The notes under the pieces are model-generated. The model saw only the letters and a list, made by a program, of their open reading frames with translations, ran no database searches and had not been told where the DNA came from. Made by a program: the position numbers and the translations under genes. From NCBI GenBank assembly GCA_964343355.1, contig CAYFJC010000001.1:5816-69815 (forward strand): a DNA stretch of 64,000 nucleotides, given 5' to 3'. The DNA is from MED-G78 sp964343355 (GTDB lineage Bacteria; Pseudomonadota; Gammaproteobacteria; Magnimaribacterales; D2472). Each line of letters begins with the position of its first letter. The stretch's first letter is position 1. Below, in pieces: positions 17,437-26,030 of this stretch.

Positions 17437-19236
17437 ATGAATAAATTACATCCTCTTAAAATAAACTCTAGAAAGTTGAGCTGGGAAGATAATCAACCGC
17501 ATAGTCTTGATTACGATGACAGGTTTTTTCAAGCAAATGTTATAGATGAAACTCAAGAAGTTTTTATCACAGCAAATAATCTTAAAGATAGATGGGATAA
17601 CTTAGAAAAAAATAATTTTAAGATAGCCGAACTTGGCTTTGGCTTTGGCTTGAATTTTCTAATTACAGCAAAATTTTGGCATGAGCAGAAATTTAATAAT
17701 GAAAAATGGTTGGATTATGTTTCCATTGATTGCTTTTCATTAAATATTGAAGACTTTAAAAAAATTGTTAAAAACTATCCACTGCTTAAAGAATATAGTG
17801 ATGAGTTGGTCCTAAATTTTCCTATTGAATGCAATGGCTTTACTAGAATAGATTTTCCTAAATTTAAAACTAGGTTAACTCTTATAATAAATAATGTTGA
17901 TGATGCCTTGGTCTCATTAGTCGGAAATGATAATAATAAATTTGATGCCTGGTATCTCGATGGTTTTGATCCTAGTAAAAATATATCCATGTGGTCACCA
18001 AATGTATTTAGTAACATTAATTTACTTAGTAAAGAAAATACAACTTTTGGAACATATACTGCTGCTGGTTTTGTAAGAAGAGGTCTAAAAGAAAATAACT
18101 TTGATGTAAGTAAAGTTAAAGGTTTTGGTAATAAGAGGCATAGATTGCAAGGAGTTTATTCTAAAAAAGACAAGCCAAAACAATTAGGACTCACTCCTAA
18201 AAAAGTAGCTATTATAGGCTCGGGTATAGCTGGAACCTGTCTAGCTTACAAGCTAGCAAACCAAAATATTAGTGTTGATATTTTTGATAAAAAAAAGGAT
18301 TTAAATTTAAATCCATGGGCTGCTATGTATCCTAAGTTTTCACTAGGACTAGACCCTAGAAGCGATTTATTAGTTCAAGGTTACCTTTATGCACATAAAT
18401 TTTACACAAAAGTACTAAGTGGATACAAAAATACAGGTATTTTATTTTTAAATAATGGTGAGGATAGAGATTCTTGGATTAAAAGAATTTTAAAGCTTGA
18501 TAGAAATGATCTTTTCGTAAAATTAACTGCAGACGAAATAAATACTCAAAATAAAGTTAGTCAAGAATTCGATGGGCTCAAGATAAATATAGGTGGCTGT
18601 ATTTCAATAGAAGAATTAAATAAAGTTCTTATGGAACATGAAAATATAAACTTTATATCTGAACAGAATTTTTTGAGCTATAAGATACAAGATAAAATTA
18701 AATTAAAGTTTAATAATGGTAAAACTTATACTGGTTATACGCATTTAGTTATATGTTCTGGTGGTTCACTGCAATCATTAATTCCAAAGATTGGCATTAA
18801 GCATGGTGCGATAGCTAGTTTTAAAAATAAACTTCTTAAGAATATTAAATATCCTATAAACAATAATGGCTATGTTCTTCCTGAACACCATGGTGTTAAT
18901 TGGGCCGGTTCGATATATAGCAAAGATGAGATAAGCGCTGAGGATTCAATTAATTATCAAAATATAATTGATAAAAATAATCATCTTTTGGTTGATGAAG
19001 ATATCTCTCATATTAAATCTACCTGGATAGGAACAAGAGCTTCCCTTCCAGATTATCTGCCTGTAACAGGCGCTATTGAAAAAGAAAAAGTTTACGCTTT
19101 GGGTGGGCTAGGTTCAAGAGGTTTAAGCTTAGCGCCGCTATTAGCTGAAACAATCATGAATGAGATTTGCAATACACCAAGCCCTATAAGCCAAGAAGTT
19201 AAAGAGGCTATAAGCCCCTTAAGATTTAATGATTAA
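17437..19236 (+). CDS. mnmC: Bifunctional tRNA U34 modification enzyme MnmC
   Basis: 599 residues. The N-terminal MnmD methyltransferase domain (about 1-245) has the SAM-binding 'ELGFGFGLNFL', the catalytic-region 'DAWYLDGFDPSKN' and the closing 'GFGNKRHRLQG'. The C-terminal FAD-dependent oxidoreductase domain starts with the dinucleotide motif 'VAIIGSGIAGTCLAY' (~260) and ends with 'ALGGLGSRGLSLAPLLAE'. Together they convert cmnm5(s2)U34 to nm5 and then mnm5(s2)U34 in tRNA. It is somewhat shorter than the 668-residue E. coli enzyme, mainly in loops. The stop codon overlaps that of the convergent lipoprotein gene by 4 bases. Confidence 0.93.
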   Translation: MNKLHPLKINSRKLSWEDNQPHSLDYDDRFFQANVIDETQEVFITANNLKDRWDNLEKNNFKIAELGFGFGLNFLITAKFWHEQKFNNEKWLDYVSIDCFSLNIEDFKKIVKNYPLLKEYSDELVLNFPIECNGFTRIDFPKFKTRLTLIINNVDDALVSLVGNDNNKFDAWYLDGFDPSKNISMWSPNVFSNINLLSKENTTFGTYTAAGFVRRGLKENNFDVSKVKGFGNKRHRLQGVYSKKDKPKQLGLTPKKVAIIGSGIAGTCLAYKLANQNISVDIFDKKKDLNLNPWAAMYPKFSLGLDPRSDLLVQGYLYAHKFYTKVLSGYKNTGILFLNNGEDRDSWIKRILKLDRNDLFVKLTADEINTQNKVSQEFDGLKINIGGCISIEELNKVLMEHENINFISEQNFLSYKIQDKIKLKFNNGKTYTGYTHLVICSGGSLQSLIPKIGIKHGAIASFKNKLLKNIKYPINNNGYVLPEHHGVNWAGSIYSKDEISAEDSINYQNIIDKNNHLLVDEDISHIKSTWIGTRASLPDYLPVTGAIEKEKVYALGGLGSRGLSLAPLLAETIMNEICNTPSPISQEVKEAISPLRFND

Positions 19237-19766
19237 TTGGATTGTAAAATACTATCTACAATAAACTGAAGATACTCTTCAGTTAAAGGATCTTTAGAAG
19301 AACTCTTTCTCCATTTCGTTAAGCCAGTCCATACAACTTTATCAGCGCTGATATCTTTTATATTTACTCTTAAAATAAATTGCTGAGTTGTTTCAAGCTG
19401 ATCCATATTCCATTCGTAACCATAGTAGTAAGGAGATCTTCTAGGATATTTTGATAATTTAAGCTTTTCTTTAGGTTCAAGTATTAATTCAATATTTATA
19501 TTTGCATCTGGATTTAGAGTAAGACCTCTATCTTCAAGAGCTTCAGTCAAAGAATTTTTTAATTTCTCAAACTTAATAGGATTAACTTCTGCACTTAAAT
19601 CAGATTGGTTCATATTTAATGAGAATTCGTTATAATCTGCAAGGTTAAAACTACCAAGAGAATCAGTTTCAAAATTATAATTATTTAGATTCAAATTCAA
19701 AGAACAGCTTTGAATAAAAACTAAGCTTATAATTAGGGAGAGTTGTTTTAATTTTTTATTAATCAT
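19233..19766 (-). CDS. DUF4136-type lipoprotein
   Basis: 177 residues. The signal peptide ends 'VFIQSC', a lipobox, so it is probably an outer-membrane lipoprotein. The mature part has 'ALEDRGLTLNPDANINIEL' and a C-terminal 'DISADKVVWTGLTKWR', which is the pattern of DUF4136 proteins (periplasmic, function unknown). It is convergent with mnmC. It is divergent from the M16C peptidase gene with only 34 bases between the starts, so the two may share a promoter region. Confidence 0.75.
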   Translation of the reverse strand: MINKKLKQLSLIISLVFIQSCSLNLNLNNYNFETDSLGSFNLADYNEFSLNMNQSDLSAEVNPIKFEKLKNSLTEALEDRGLTLNPDANINIELILEPKEKLKLSKYPRRSPYYYGYEWNMDQLETTQQFILRVNIKDISADKVVWTGLTKWRKSSSKDPLTEEYLQFIVDSILQSN

Positions 19767-19800
19767 TTCTTTATTTTAAAGAAAAAAATATAATTAGCCA

Positions 19801-22659
19801 ATGTTCATATTAAAAGAAAAGAAATTTATACCTTTATTAAATCTTGAAGCTCAAGTTTTCAACGAAAATGAGTTCAATTGCCAACATATTCATCTAGCTT
19901 CTGAGTCTACTGAAAATGTTTTTATGGTTGCATTTAGAACCGTTCCACAAGACTCTAAAGGTATAGCTCATATTCTAGAACATACTGCTTTGTGCGGTTC
20001 AAAAAAGTTTCCTGTAAGAGATCCTTTTTTTATGATGATAAGAAGGTCTTTAAATACATTTATGAATGCCTTTACCTCAAGTGATTGGACAGCATATCCT
20101 TTTGCAACAATGAATAAAAAAGATTTTGATAATCTGCTTGATGTTTATCTTGATTCAGCTTTCTTTCCCAACCTTGATAGTCTAGATTTTGCTCAGGAGG
20201 GTCATCGCTTAGAAATTAATGATGAAGATAATCTAGAAATTAAAGGTGTTGTATATAACGAAATGAAAGGAGCTATGAGCTCTATACCAAGTCAGTTATG
20301 GCATGGTCTTTCAAAATATCTCTATCCTGATTCAACCTATCAATATAATAGCGGAGGTAACCCAGAAAATATTCTTGAACTCAGTCATGAGGAATTAGTT
20401 AATTTTCACAAAAAACATTACCACCCGTCCAATGCTACTTTTTTTACCTTTGGTGATATGGACCCATCTGAAATACAAAAAGTCGTTGCTGAAAATGTTT
20501 TAAAGAATTTTGAGCCTTCATTAGAAAAAATTGAAGTTAAAAATGAAACAAGGATACAAAGCCCAATTCAAAGATCTGAAACATATAATCCACTTCCAGG
20601 AGATGATGAAAATCACCATGTAGTTCTGAGCTGGCTTTTGAATGAAAGTCATGACCCTGTTGAGCTATTGGAAACTTACTTACTTTCAAATATCCTCTTA
20701 GACAATTCAGCATCACCATTAAGAAAAGCTCTAGAAAGTTCTGAATTAGGCATAGCGCCCTCTCCTTTAACCGGATTAGAGACAAGTCATAAAGAAATTG
20801 TATTTGCTGCTGGTCTTGAAGGAGTATCTGCTGGTAATCAAACTCAGGTTGAGAATTTAATTCTCAACACGTTAAATGATCTCATGAAAAATGGAGTTTC
20901 AAAAGATGTCATTGATTCTTCAGTTCATCAATTAGAGATTAAACAAAGAGAAGTCTCTGGCAGTGGGATGCCCTATGGGCTTGAGCTTATGCTTGGCTGC
21001 CTTCCTGCATGCATTCATAGAGATAATCCTCTTGAAATATTAGACCTAGATAAAAGCTTTACTCAATTAAAAGAAAACTTAAAAACAGATAAATATCTTG
21101 AGTCTTTAATTGAAAAACATCTCATTAATAATCCTCATAGAGTAAATTATGAATTAAAGCCAGAAATTGGTTTAAATGAAAAGAAGGAAGAAGCAATTAA
21201 AGATTTTCTTGCTGAAAAGACAAAAAATTTGAGTACTATTGAGAAAGATGAGATTAATACACTCGCAAAAGATCTCAAAAATAGACAGGATGCAAAAGAT
21301 GATCCTGGAGTTCTTCCTCAAGTCACTGTTGCAGATATACCTTTAACTAGAAAATTTCCAACAGCTATCCAGAATGATGCAACTGAAAAGAATAAAGACT
21401 TTTATTACAAAACTGGGACAAATGGAATTGTTTATCATTCACTAATATATCCATGTGAAGATCTAAATTTGGATCAATTATCTGCCACTCATACTTATTC
21501 TGATCTGTTAACAGATCTTGGATTAGGCAATAAGTCATTTGAAGAAATTCAAAAACGTCAGGCATCTATAACTGGTGGCATTGGTGCATCATTTATTTTA
21601 CTTCCAGGTAACGAAGCTGAAACAAAAAAAATGGGTCTAAAGATAACAAGCAGTAGTCTAGAAAAAAATGCAGAAGCTATGCAGGAACTTATGATGGAAA
21701 CTGTAAGTAATGCTAATTTTGCTAATCCAAAAAGAGTAAAAGAAATTATTGAATTTAGCTCCGCAGATGCTGAAAAATCTCTAACCCAAGGTGGTCATAG
21801 CTTAGCAATGAGCAGTGCTGCTGCTCAAATAAGCAAAAGAGCTGCTACTAATGAACTTACATCAGGCCTTACCTATGTAAATAGCCTTAAATCACTCAAG
21901 GATTCTGTTAGTGATGATGCTAATCTTAATAGATATATTGATTCCCTAATTAATATACAAAATAAAATTTCAAGCACTCCTATGTATTCATTTACAGCCT
22001 CCTCCTTAGAGCAAAAAGAGCTAAATTTAGGCATACCAAGTTTTATGTCAGAGATGCAGTTTAATAATCAAGTATTAGCTCCCACTCAACAAAAAGAACT
22101 TGGGTGGATAACTGGATCGCAGGTATGCTTTTGCGCAGAAGCATTTCCAACTGTAAATGGATCTCATCCAGATGCTCCAATATTGAGTGTATTAGCTACA
22201 GTTTTAAGGAATGGATACTTGCATTCTGCAATTCGTGAAAAAGGCGGTGCTTATGGAGCTGGAGCCTCTCATGATAGTAAGGCTCAAGTTTTTCTTTTTT
22301 ACTCCTACAGAGATCCAAAATGTAAAGAAACTTTTACTGAGTTCTCTAATTCAAGACAATGGGCTTTAGATAATATTTCAGCTGCACAGCTTGAGGAAGG
22401 TATTTTAGGAGTTATCTCTAGTATAGATAAACCAATGTCACCTGCAGGAGAAGCAGGAAATGATTTTATGAATTTAATTCAAGGTAAATCTCAAGATGAC
22501 CGTCTAAAATTTAGAGCAAGAGTTAAAGATTGCAAACTTAGTGATTTAAACGAAATGGCAGCTAAATATTTTAATTCTGAGTCTAAAAAGGCTGTATTAG
22601 CAGGTGAGAGTTTTCAAGAGGCTCTTGAAGACCAAGGTTTTGAAATTAAAGTAATTTAA
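19801..22659 (+). CDS. M16C metallopeptidase, presequence-protease (PreP) type
   Basis: 952 residues, the full length of this family. The inverted zinc motif HxxEH is seen in 'AHILEHTALCGS' (about residues 57-68), followed by 'FPVRDPFFMM', 'FMNAFTSSDWTAYPF' and the third-ligand region 'VYNEMKGAMS'. The C-terminal half has the inactive M16 domains with 'LRNGYLHSAIREKGGAYGAGA'. Known PreP-type enzymes are clamshell peptidases that degrade unstructured peptides. No signal peptide is visible, so it is likely cytoplasmic. It abuts the convergent transglycosylase gene with no spacer. Confidence 0.92.
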   Translation: MFILKEKKFIPLLNLEAQVFNENEFNCQHIHLASESTENVFMVAFRTVPQDSKGIAHILEHTALCGSKKFPVRDPFFMMIRRSLNTFMNAFTSSDWTAYPFATMNKKDFDNLLDVYLDSAFFPNLDSLDFAQEGHRLEINDEDNLEIKGVVYNEMKGAMSSIPSQLWHGLSKYLYPDSTYQYNSGGNPENILELSHEELVNFHKKHYHPSNATFFTFGDMDPSEIQKVVAENVLKNFEPSLEKIEVKNETRIQSPIQRSETYNPLPGDDENHHVVLSWLLNESHDPVELLETYLLSNILLDNSASPLRKALESSELGIAPSPLTGLETSHKEIVFAAGLEGVSAGNQTQVENLILNTLNDLMKNGVSKDVIDSSVHQLEIKQREVSGSGMPYGLELMLGCLPACIHRDNPLEILDLDKSFTQLKENLKTDKYLESLIEKHLINNPHRVNYELKPEIGLNEKKEEAIKDFLAEKTKNLSTIEKDEINTLAKDLKNRQDAKDDPGVLPQVTVADIPLTRKFPTAIQNDATEKNKDFYYKTGTNGIVYHSLIYPCEDLNLDQLSATHTYSDLLTDLGLGNKSFEEIQKRQASITGGIGASFILLPGNEAETKKMGLKITSSSLEKNAEAMQELMMETVSNANFANPKRVKEIIEFSSADAEKSLTQGGHSLAMSSAAAQISKRAATNELTSGLTYVNSLKSLKDSVSDDANLNRYIDSLINIQNKISSTPMYSFTASSLEQKELNLGIPSFMSEMQFNNQVLAPTQQKELGWITGSQVCFCAEAFPTVNGSHPDAPILSVLATVLRNGYLHSAIREKGGAYGAGASHDSKAQVFLFYSYRDPKCKETFTEFSNSRQWALDNISAAQLEEGILGVISSIDKPMSPAGEAGNDFMNLIQGKSQDDRLKFRARVKDCKLSDLNEMAAKYFNSESKKAVLAGESFQEALEDQGFEIKVI

Positions 22660-23280
22660 TTAAAATATCCAAAAACGTTTCTTCTTAAGCTCCTCAGCAC
22701 AACCCCAATATTGTTGTTGATACATGGATGATCTTGCTTGAACTCTATCGGATACCGCTATAAGCCATTGTTTTTTTCTATAGGTTTTCTTTTTAAAACC
22801 CCCATAACCATCGTGATAGGCAAGATATAAAGATCTAGCATCAGCTTTCTTAAAGCCCTGATAATAACCTTTACTGGCATACCAGCCTATAAAATCAGTT
22901 GAGTCCTTAAAGTTATTTCTTTTAGCCCTAGAGTTCCCTGTTTCATCCATATAGTCGTCCCAGGTGTTGGTAAGAGCCTGAGAGTAACCTTGGGCTGACG
23001 AGGGTCTAAACCAGGGTATGAAGCCAAGTAATTTATCTCTTTCAGGTTTTGCATTAGCTTTGTAGCTTGATTCTTGAAACACAAATGACATAAGAACATA
23101 TGGTGGAATCTTCCATCTCTTTTCAGCCTGAATAGCTGCCTTATACCAGCTCGACTTTTCTTTAAAAATTTTACAAATATTATCTGGGCTTTCAGGAGGC
23201 GCAGTTGTGCATGCCTGAATAAAGCAAAAACAGATTATTATGCTAAATATATTTCGATGGGTTTTTAAGAATTGATTCAT
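22660..23280 (-). CDS. Lipoprotein with transglycosylase SLT-like fold
   Basis: 206 residues from the chosen ATG at 23280 (MNQFLKTHRN), which gives a normal lipoprotein signal ending 'FIQAC'. Longer starts to 23316 only add a Met-rich leader inside ligA. Residues 30-180 have the lysozyme-like pattern 'FVFQESSYKANA' (candidate catalytic Glu), 'SSAQGYSQAL' and 'YLAYHDGYGGF'. This matches the lytic-transglycosylase-like lipoproteins of gammaproteobacteria that cut or bind peptidoglycan. It is the last gene of the long minus-strand run and overlaps the 3' end of ligA by 38 bases. Confidence 0.8.
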   Translation of the reverse strand: MNQFLKTHRNIFSIIICFCFIQACTTAPPESPDNICKIFKEKSSWYKAAIQAEKRWKIPPYVLMSFVFQESSYKANAKPERDKLLGFIPWFRPSSAQGYSQALTNTWDDYMDETGNSRAKRNNFKDSTDFIGWYASKGYYQGFKKADARSLYLAYHDGYGGFKKKTYRKKQWLIAVSDRVQARSSMYQQQYWGCAEELKKKRFWIF

Positions 23281-25402
23281 ACTCATTTTCATCATAGATT
23301 CTAACATTAAGTTCAATTGCTTTTTTTAATTTTGATCCAGCATTCTCTCCTGCTATAACAAAATTAGTTTTAGATGAGACGCTAGAGGAGACTTTAGCTC
23401 CTTTTAATATAAGGTTTTCTTTAATTTCATCTCTTGAATAATTATTAAGCTTGCCTGTCAGTACAACTTGAACTCCATTTAAAGGCATATTTGCCAAATC
23501 AACTTCGGCTATTTTTATTATATCTAGCTCTTGGATTAGTCTTGGTAATAATGATTGAGCAAAGTCAGTTTTAATATAATTGATAATATTACTAGCGACT
23601 TTGGGACCTATATCATCAATACCCAATAGATGGTCAAAATCCGCATCAAGAAACAAATCGATGTTTGTATATTCCTGAGCTAAGTTTCTGGAAGTTGCTT
23701 CGCCGACCTCTGAAATACCTAATGAATATATGAGTTTGTGCAGATCAACTCTTCTTGAGCTCTCAATAGAGCTTAAAAGTTTTGTAATGGATTTTTGACC
23801 AAAGCCATCCATTTCCATCAGTTCATTTTTAAAAGCTTTAAGATTGTATATATCTGCAACATCTTTTAAAAAACCTTTTTTATTAAAAGTATTAATAATT
23901 TCTTGGCCTAAGCCCTCTATATCAAAAGCTTTTCTAGAAACAAAGTGCACAATATTTCCCTTAACAATTTCAGGGCAAGTAAACTCTGCTGAGCACTTAA
24001 CAAATGCTGCCTTATTTTTTATCTCTTTGACTGAGTAATCATTAACTTCTTTGGAAATAAAGTAATTAGCTTCAATCTCAGAGCCAAACTTTTTAATCTG
24101 CTGATCATTTTTGCCTTTAACCACTACCCAATCCGAAGCATTTTCATTTAAAGTGCTCGAACCGCATGCTGGACATACAGCTGGAATATCTACTTTAGAC
24201 GAGTTAGATAGCCTTTTAGATAGAACTACTTTAATAATTTGCGGTATGACGTCTCCAGCTCTTCTTATAATAACTGTATCCCCAACTCTTGGATCCAACC
24301 TCTTTACCTCATCTATATTATGTAAAGTGCAATTACTTACAATAACACCTCCAACTTTAACTGGTTTTAATCGAGCAACTGGAGTTAGGATTCCAGTTCT
24401 CCCAACTTGAAAATCAATTGACTCAATTGAAGTGGTTGCTTCCTCGGCAGGAAATTTGTGAGCTATAGCCCATCTAGGCGATCTTGATACTTCCCCCAGC
24501 TTAGACTGATAACTAAGGTTATTAACTTTATAAACAACGCCATCAATATCGAAAGGTATCCTTTCTCTATTTTCGAGTATCTCCTCATAATATTTAAGAC
24601 ACCCATCAATATCTGTAACTTTTTTATTTAGAGGATTAATAGGCAACCCAAACTCTTTTAGCATTGAAAAAAATTCATCTAAGCTACTAATATTAATATC
24701 TTGAATCTCTCCAATGCCATGTGCAATAAAAGATATGGGTCTTTGGCTGGTAATCTTTGAATCAAGTTGCCTAAGACTTCCAGCAGCCGCATTTCTTGGA
24801 TTAGCAAATATTTTTTGATCGTTCATTAATGCATTCTTGTTAAGCTTAATAAAATCTTCTTTGGATATATAAACTTCACCCCTAACCTCAAGATAGCTAG
24901 GTATTTCATACTTATTACTTATTAGCAGTTTTTGAGGGATGGATTTGATCGTTTTAATATTAGATGTTACATCCTCACCCTTAATTCCATCTCCTCTTGT
25001 AGCACCGGTAGTTAAAATTCCATTGATATATATTAATGAAATTGCTGCACCATCCATTTTAGGCTCACAAAAGACTTTGTAGTTTTCAATATCAATAAGA
25101 CGCTTATTTACTCTAGTAAAGAAATCAATCAACTCCTCTTTATTAAAGACATTAGCAAGGGAAAGCATTTGTTTTTTATGGTTATAGCTTTCAAAACTAT
25201 CTAGGGGAGTTGATCCAACTCTTTGGCTTGGAGATTCAGGGGTGATAAAGTCTGGATTGAGAGATTCTAGATCAATGAGCTCGCTAAAAAGAAGATCATA
25301 CTCACTGTCACTTATCTCAGGATCATCTAAAACATAATAATTATAATCATGCTTTCTAATTGAATCTTTTAAAGCTTCATACTTTGATTTCTTATCTTGC
25401 AT
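23243..25402 (-). CDS. ligA: NAD+-dependent DNA ligase LigA with an enlarged zinc-finger region
   Basis: 719 residues from ATG 25402, which aligns with the family N-terminus; a GTG at 25420 would add six residues and overlap zipA. The Ia domain has 'HDYNYYVLDDPEISDSEYD', the nucleotidyl-transfer lysine lies in 'EPKMDGAAIS', and 'VFKVGRTG'-like 'FQVGRTGILTPVA' starts the OB fold. The four zinc cysteines are present but split by about 45 extra residues between CPAC and 'KCSAEFTCP' (about 407-474). Helix-hairpin-helix repeats and a BRCT domain (last ~75 residues) follow. It seals nicks in replication and repair. It follows smc and zipA as in other gammaproteobacteria. Confidence 0.95.
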   Translation of the reverse strand: MQDKKSKYEALKDSIRKHDYNYYVLDDPEISDSEYDLLFSELIDLESLNPDFITPESPSQRVGSTPLDSFESYNHKKQMLSLANVFNKEELIDFFTRVNKRLIDIENYKVFCEPKMDGAAISLIYINGILTTGATRGDGIKGEDVTSNIKTIKSIPQKLLISNKYEIPSYLEVRGEVYISKEDFIKLNKNALMNDQKIFANPRNAAAGSLRQLDSKITSQRPISFIAHGIGEIQDINISSLDEFFSMLKEFGLPINPLNKKVTDIDGCLKYYEEILENRERIPFDIDGVVYKVNNLSYQSKLGEVSRSPRWAIAHKFPAEEATTSIESIDFQVGRTGILTPVARLKPVKVGGVIVSNCTLHNIDEVKRLDPRVGDTVIIRRAGDVIPQIIKVVLSKRLSNSSKVDIPAVCPACGSSTLNENASDWVVVKGKNDQQIKKFGSEIEANYFISKEVNDYSVKEIKNKAAFVKCSAEFTCPEIVKGNIVHFVSRKAFDIEGLGQEIINTFNKKGFLKDVADIYNLKAFKNELMEMDGFGQKSITKLLSSIESSRRVDLHKLIYSLGISEVGEATSRNLAQEYTNIDLFLDADFDHLLGIDDIGPKVASNIINYIKTDFAQSLLPRLIQELDIIKIAEVDLANMPLNGVQVVLTGKLNNYSRDEIKENLILKGAKVSSSVSSKTNFVIAGENAGSKLKKAIELNVRIYDENEYESILKNPSKYI

Positions 25403-25406
25403 AAGC

Positions 25407-26030
25407 TTAGGCGAAGTCACTCACTTGCTTTAATCTAGAAGCCTCTTGAGCAGTTGATTTAATATGAGAGATCATTTGTTTTGTTAAAGGGAGTCTATTT
25501 CCGTCACAAATACTTGCATGAAAGTTTTCACTAAACTGCGTTGCGAAATCCAACATTAAATTAACTGTAAGAATGGCATCATTGACATCATTGAGGTCTG
25601 CAGCAAGTAGAATCGCATGAGATTTAGTTTCCGTATCAAAGGTTCCTGGTTTAAGAGCATTAGCAACTCTAAATATTTCCTTATTATTATTTGTATAGGA
25701 AAAATACCCATTACGAAGTTTTGCATTGTAATTTGAAAGAAAGCCAAATAATTGATCCATATCATAAAGAGAAGTATCCATTGAGATTAGATTGAATATG
25801 ACGAGCTCTTGCTCATATTCTTTAGAATCTTTAGATTGTTCTGAGAAATTAAAAGATGACTGAGCAACACGATCAATATCATCTTCAACATCCTCATAAA
25901 TATCAGGGATTTCTTCAATTTGAACTTTTAAATCATTGGAACTGGCTATCTTTTTTAGAAAAAAGAAGGTGATTACTAAAAATAGTATGATCGAAAGACC
26001 AATTAAATATATATCTGAATTAGCCTGCAT
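25407..26030 (-). CDS. zipA: Cell division protein ZipA (short form)
   Basis: 207 residues. The N-terminal anchor is at about 7-27 ('IYLIGLSIILFLVITFFFL' type), followed by a short acidic linker (~30-70) and a C-terminal FtsZ-binding domain (~75-205) with 'NALKPGTFD' and 'PLTKQMISHI', comparable to the E. coli 'NMVKPGSFD' and 'LTPQKLKEY' segments. ZipA tethers FtsZ polymers to the inner membrane at the division site. The linker is much shorter than in E. coli ZipA (328 residues). It abuts smc (its start is next to the smc stop) and precedes ligA, the usual gammaproteobacterial order. Confidence 0.88.
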   Translation of the reverse strand: MQANSDIYLIGLSIILFLVITFFFLKKIASSNDLKVQIEEIPDIYEDVEDDIDRVAQSSFNFSEQSKDSKEYEQELVIFNLISMDTSLYDMDQLFGFLSNYNAKLRNGYFSYTNNNKEIFRVANALKPGTFDTETKSHAILLAADLNDVNDAILTVNLMLDFATQFSENFHASICDGNRLPLTKQMISHIKSTAQEASRLKQVSDFA

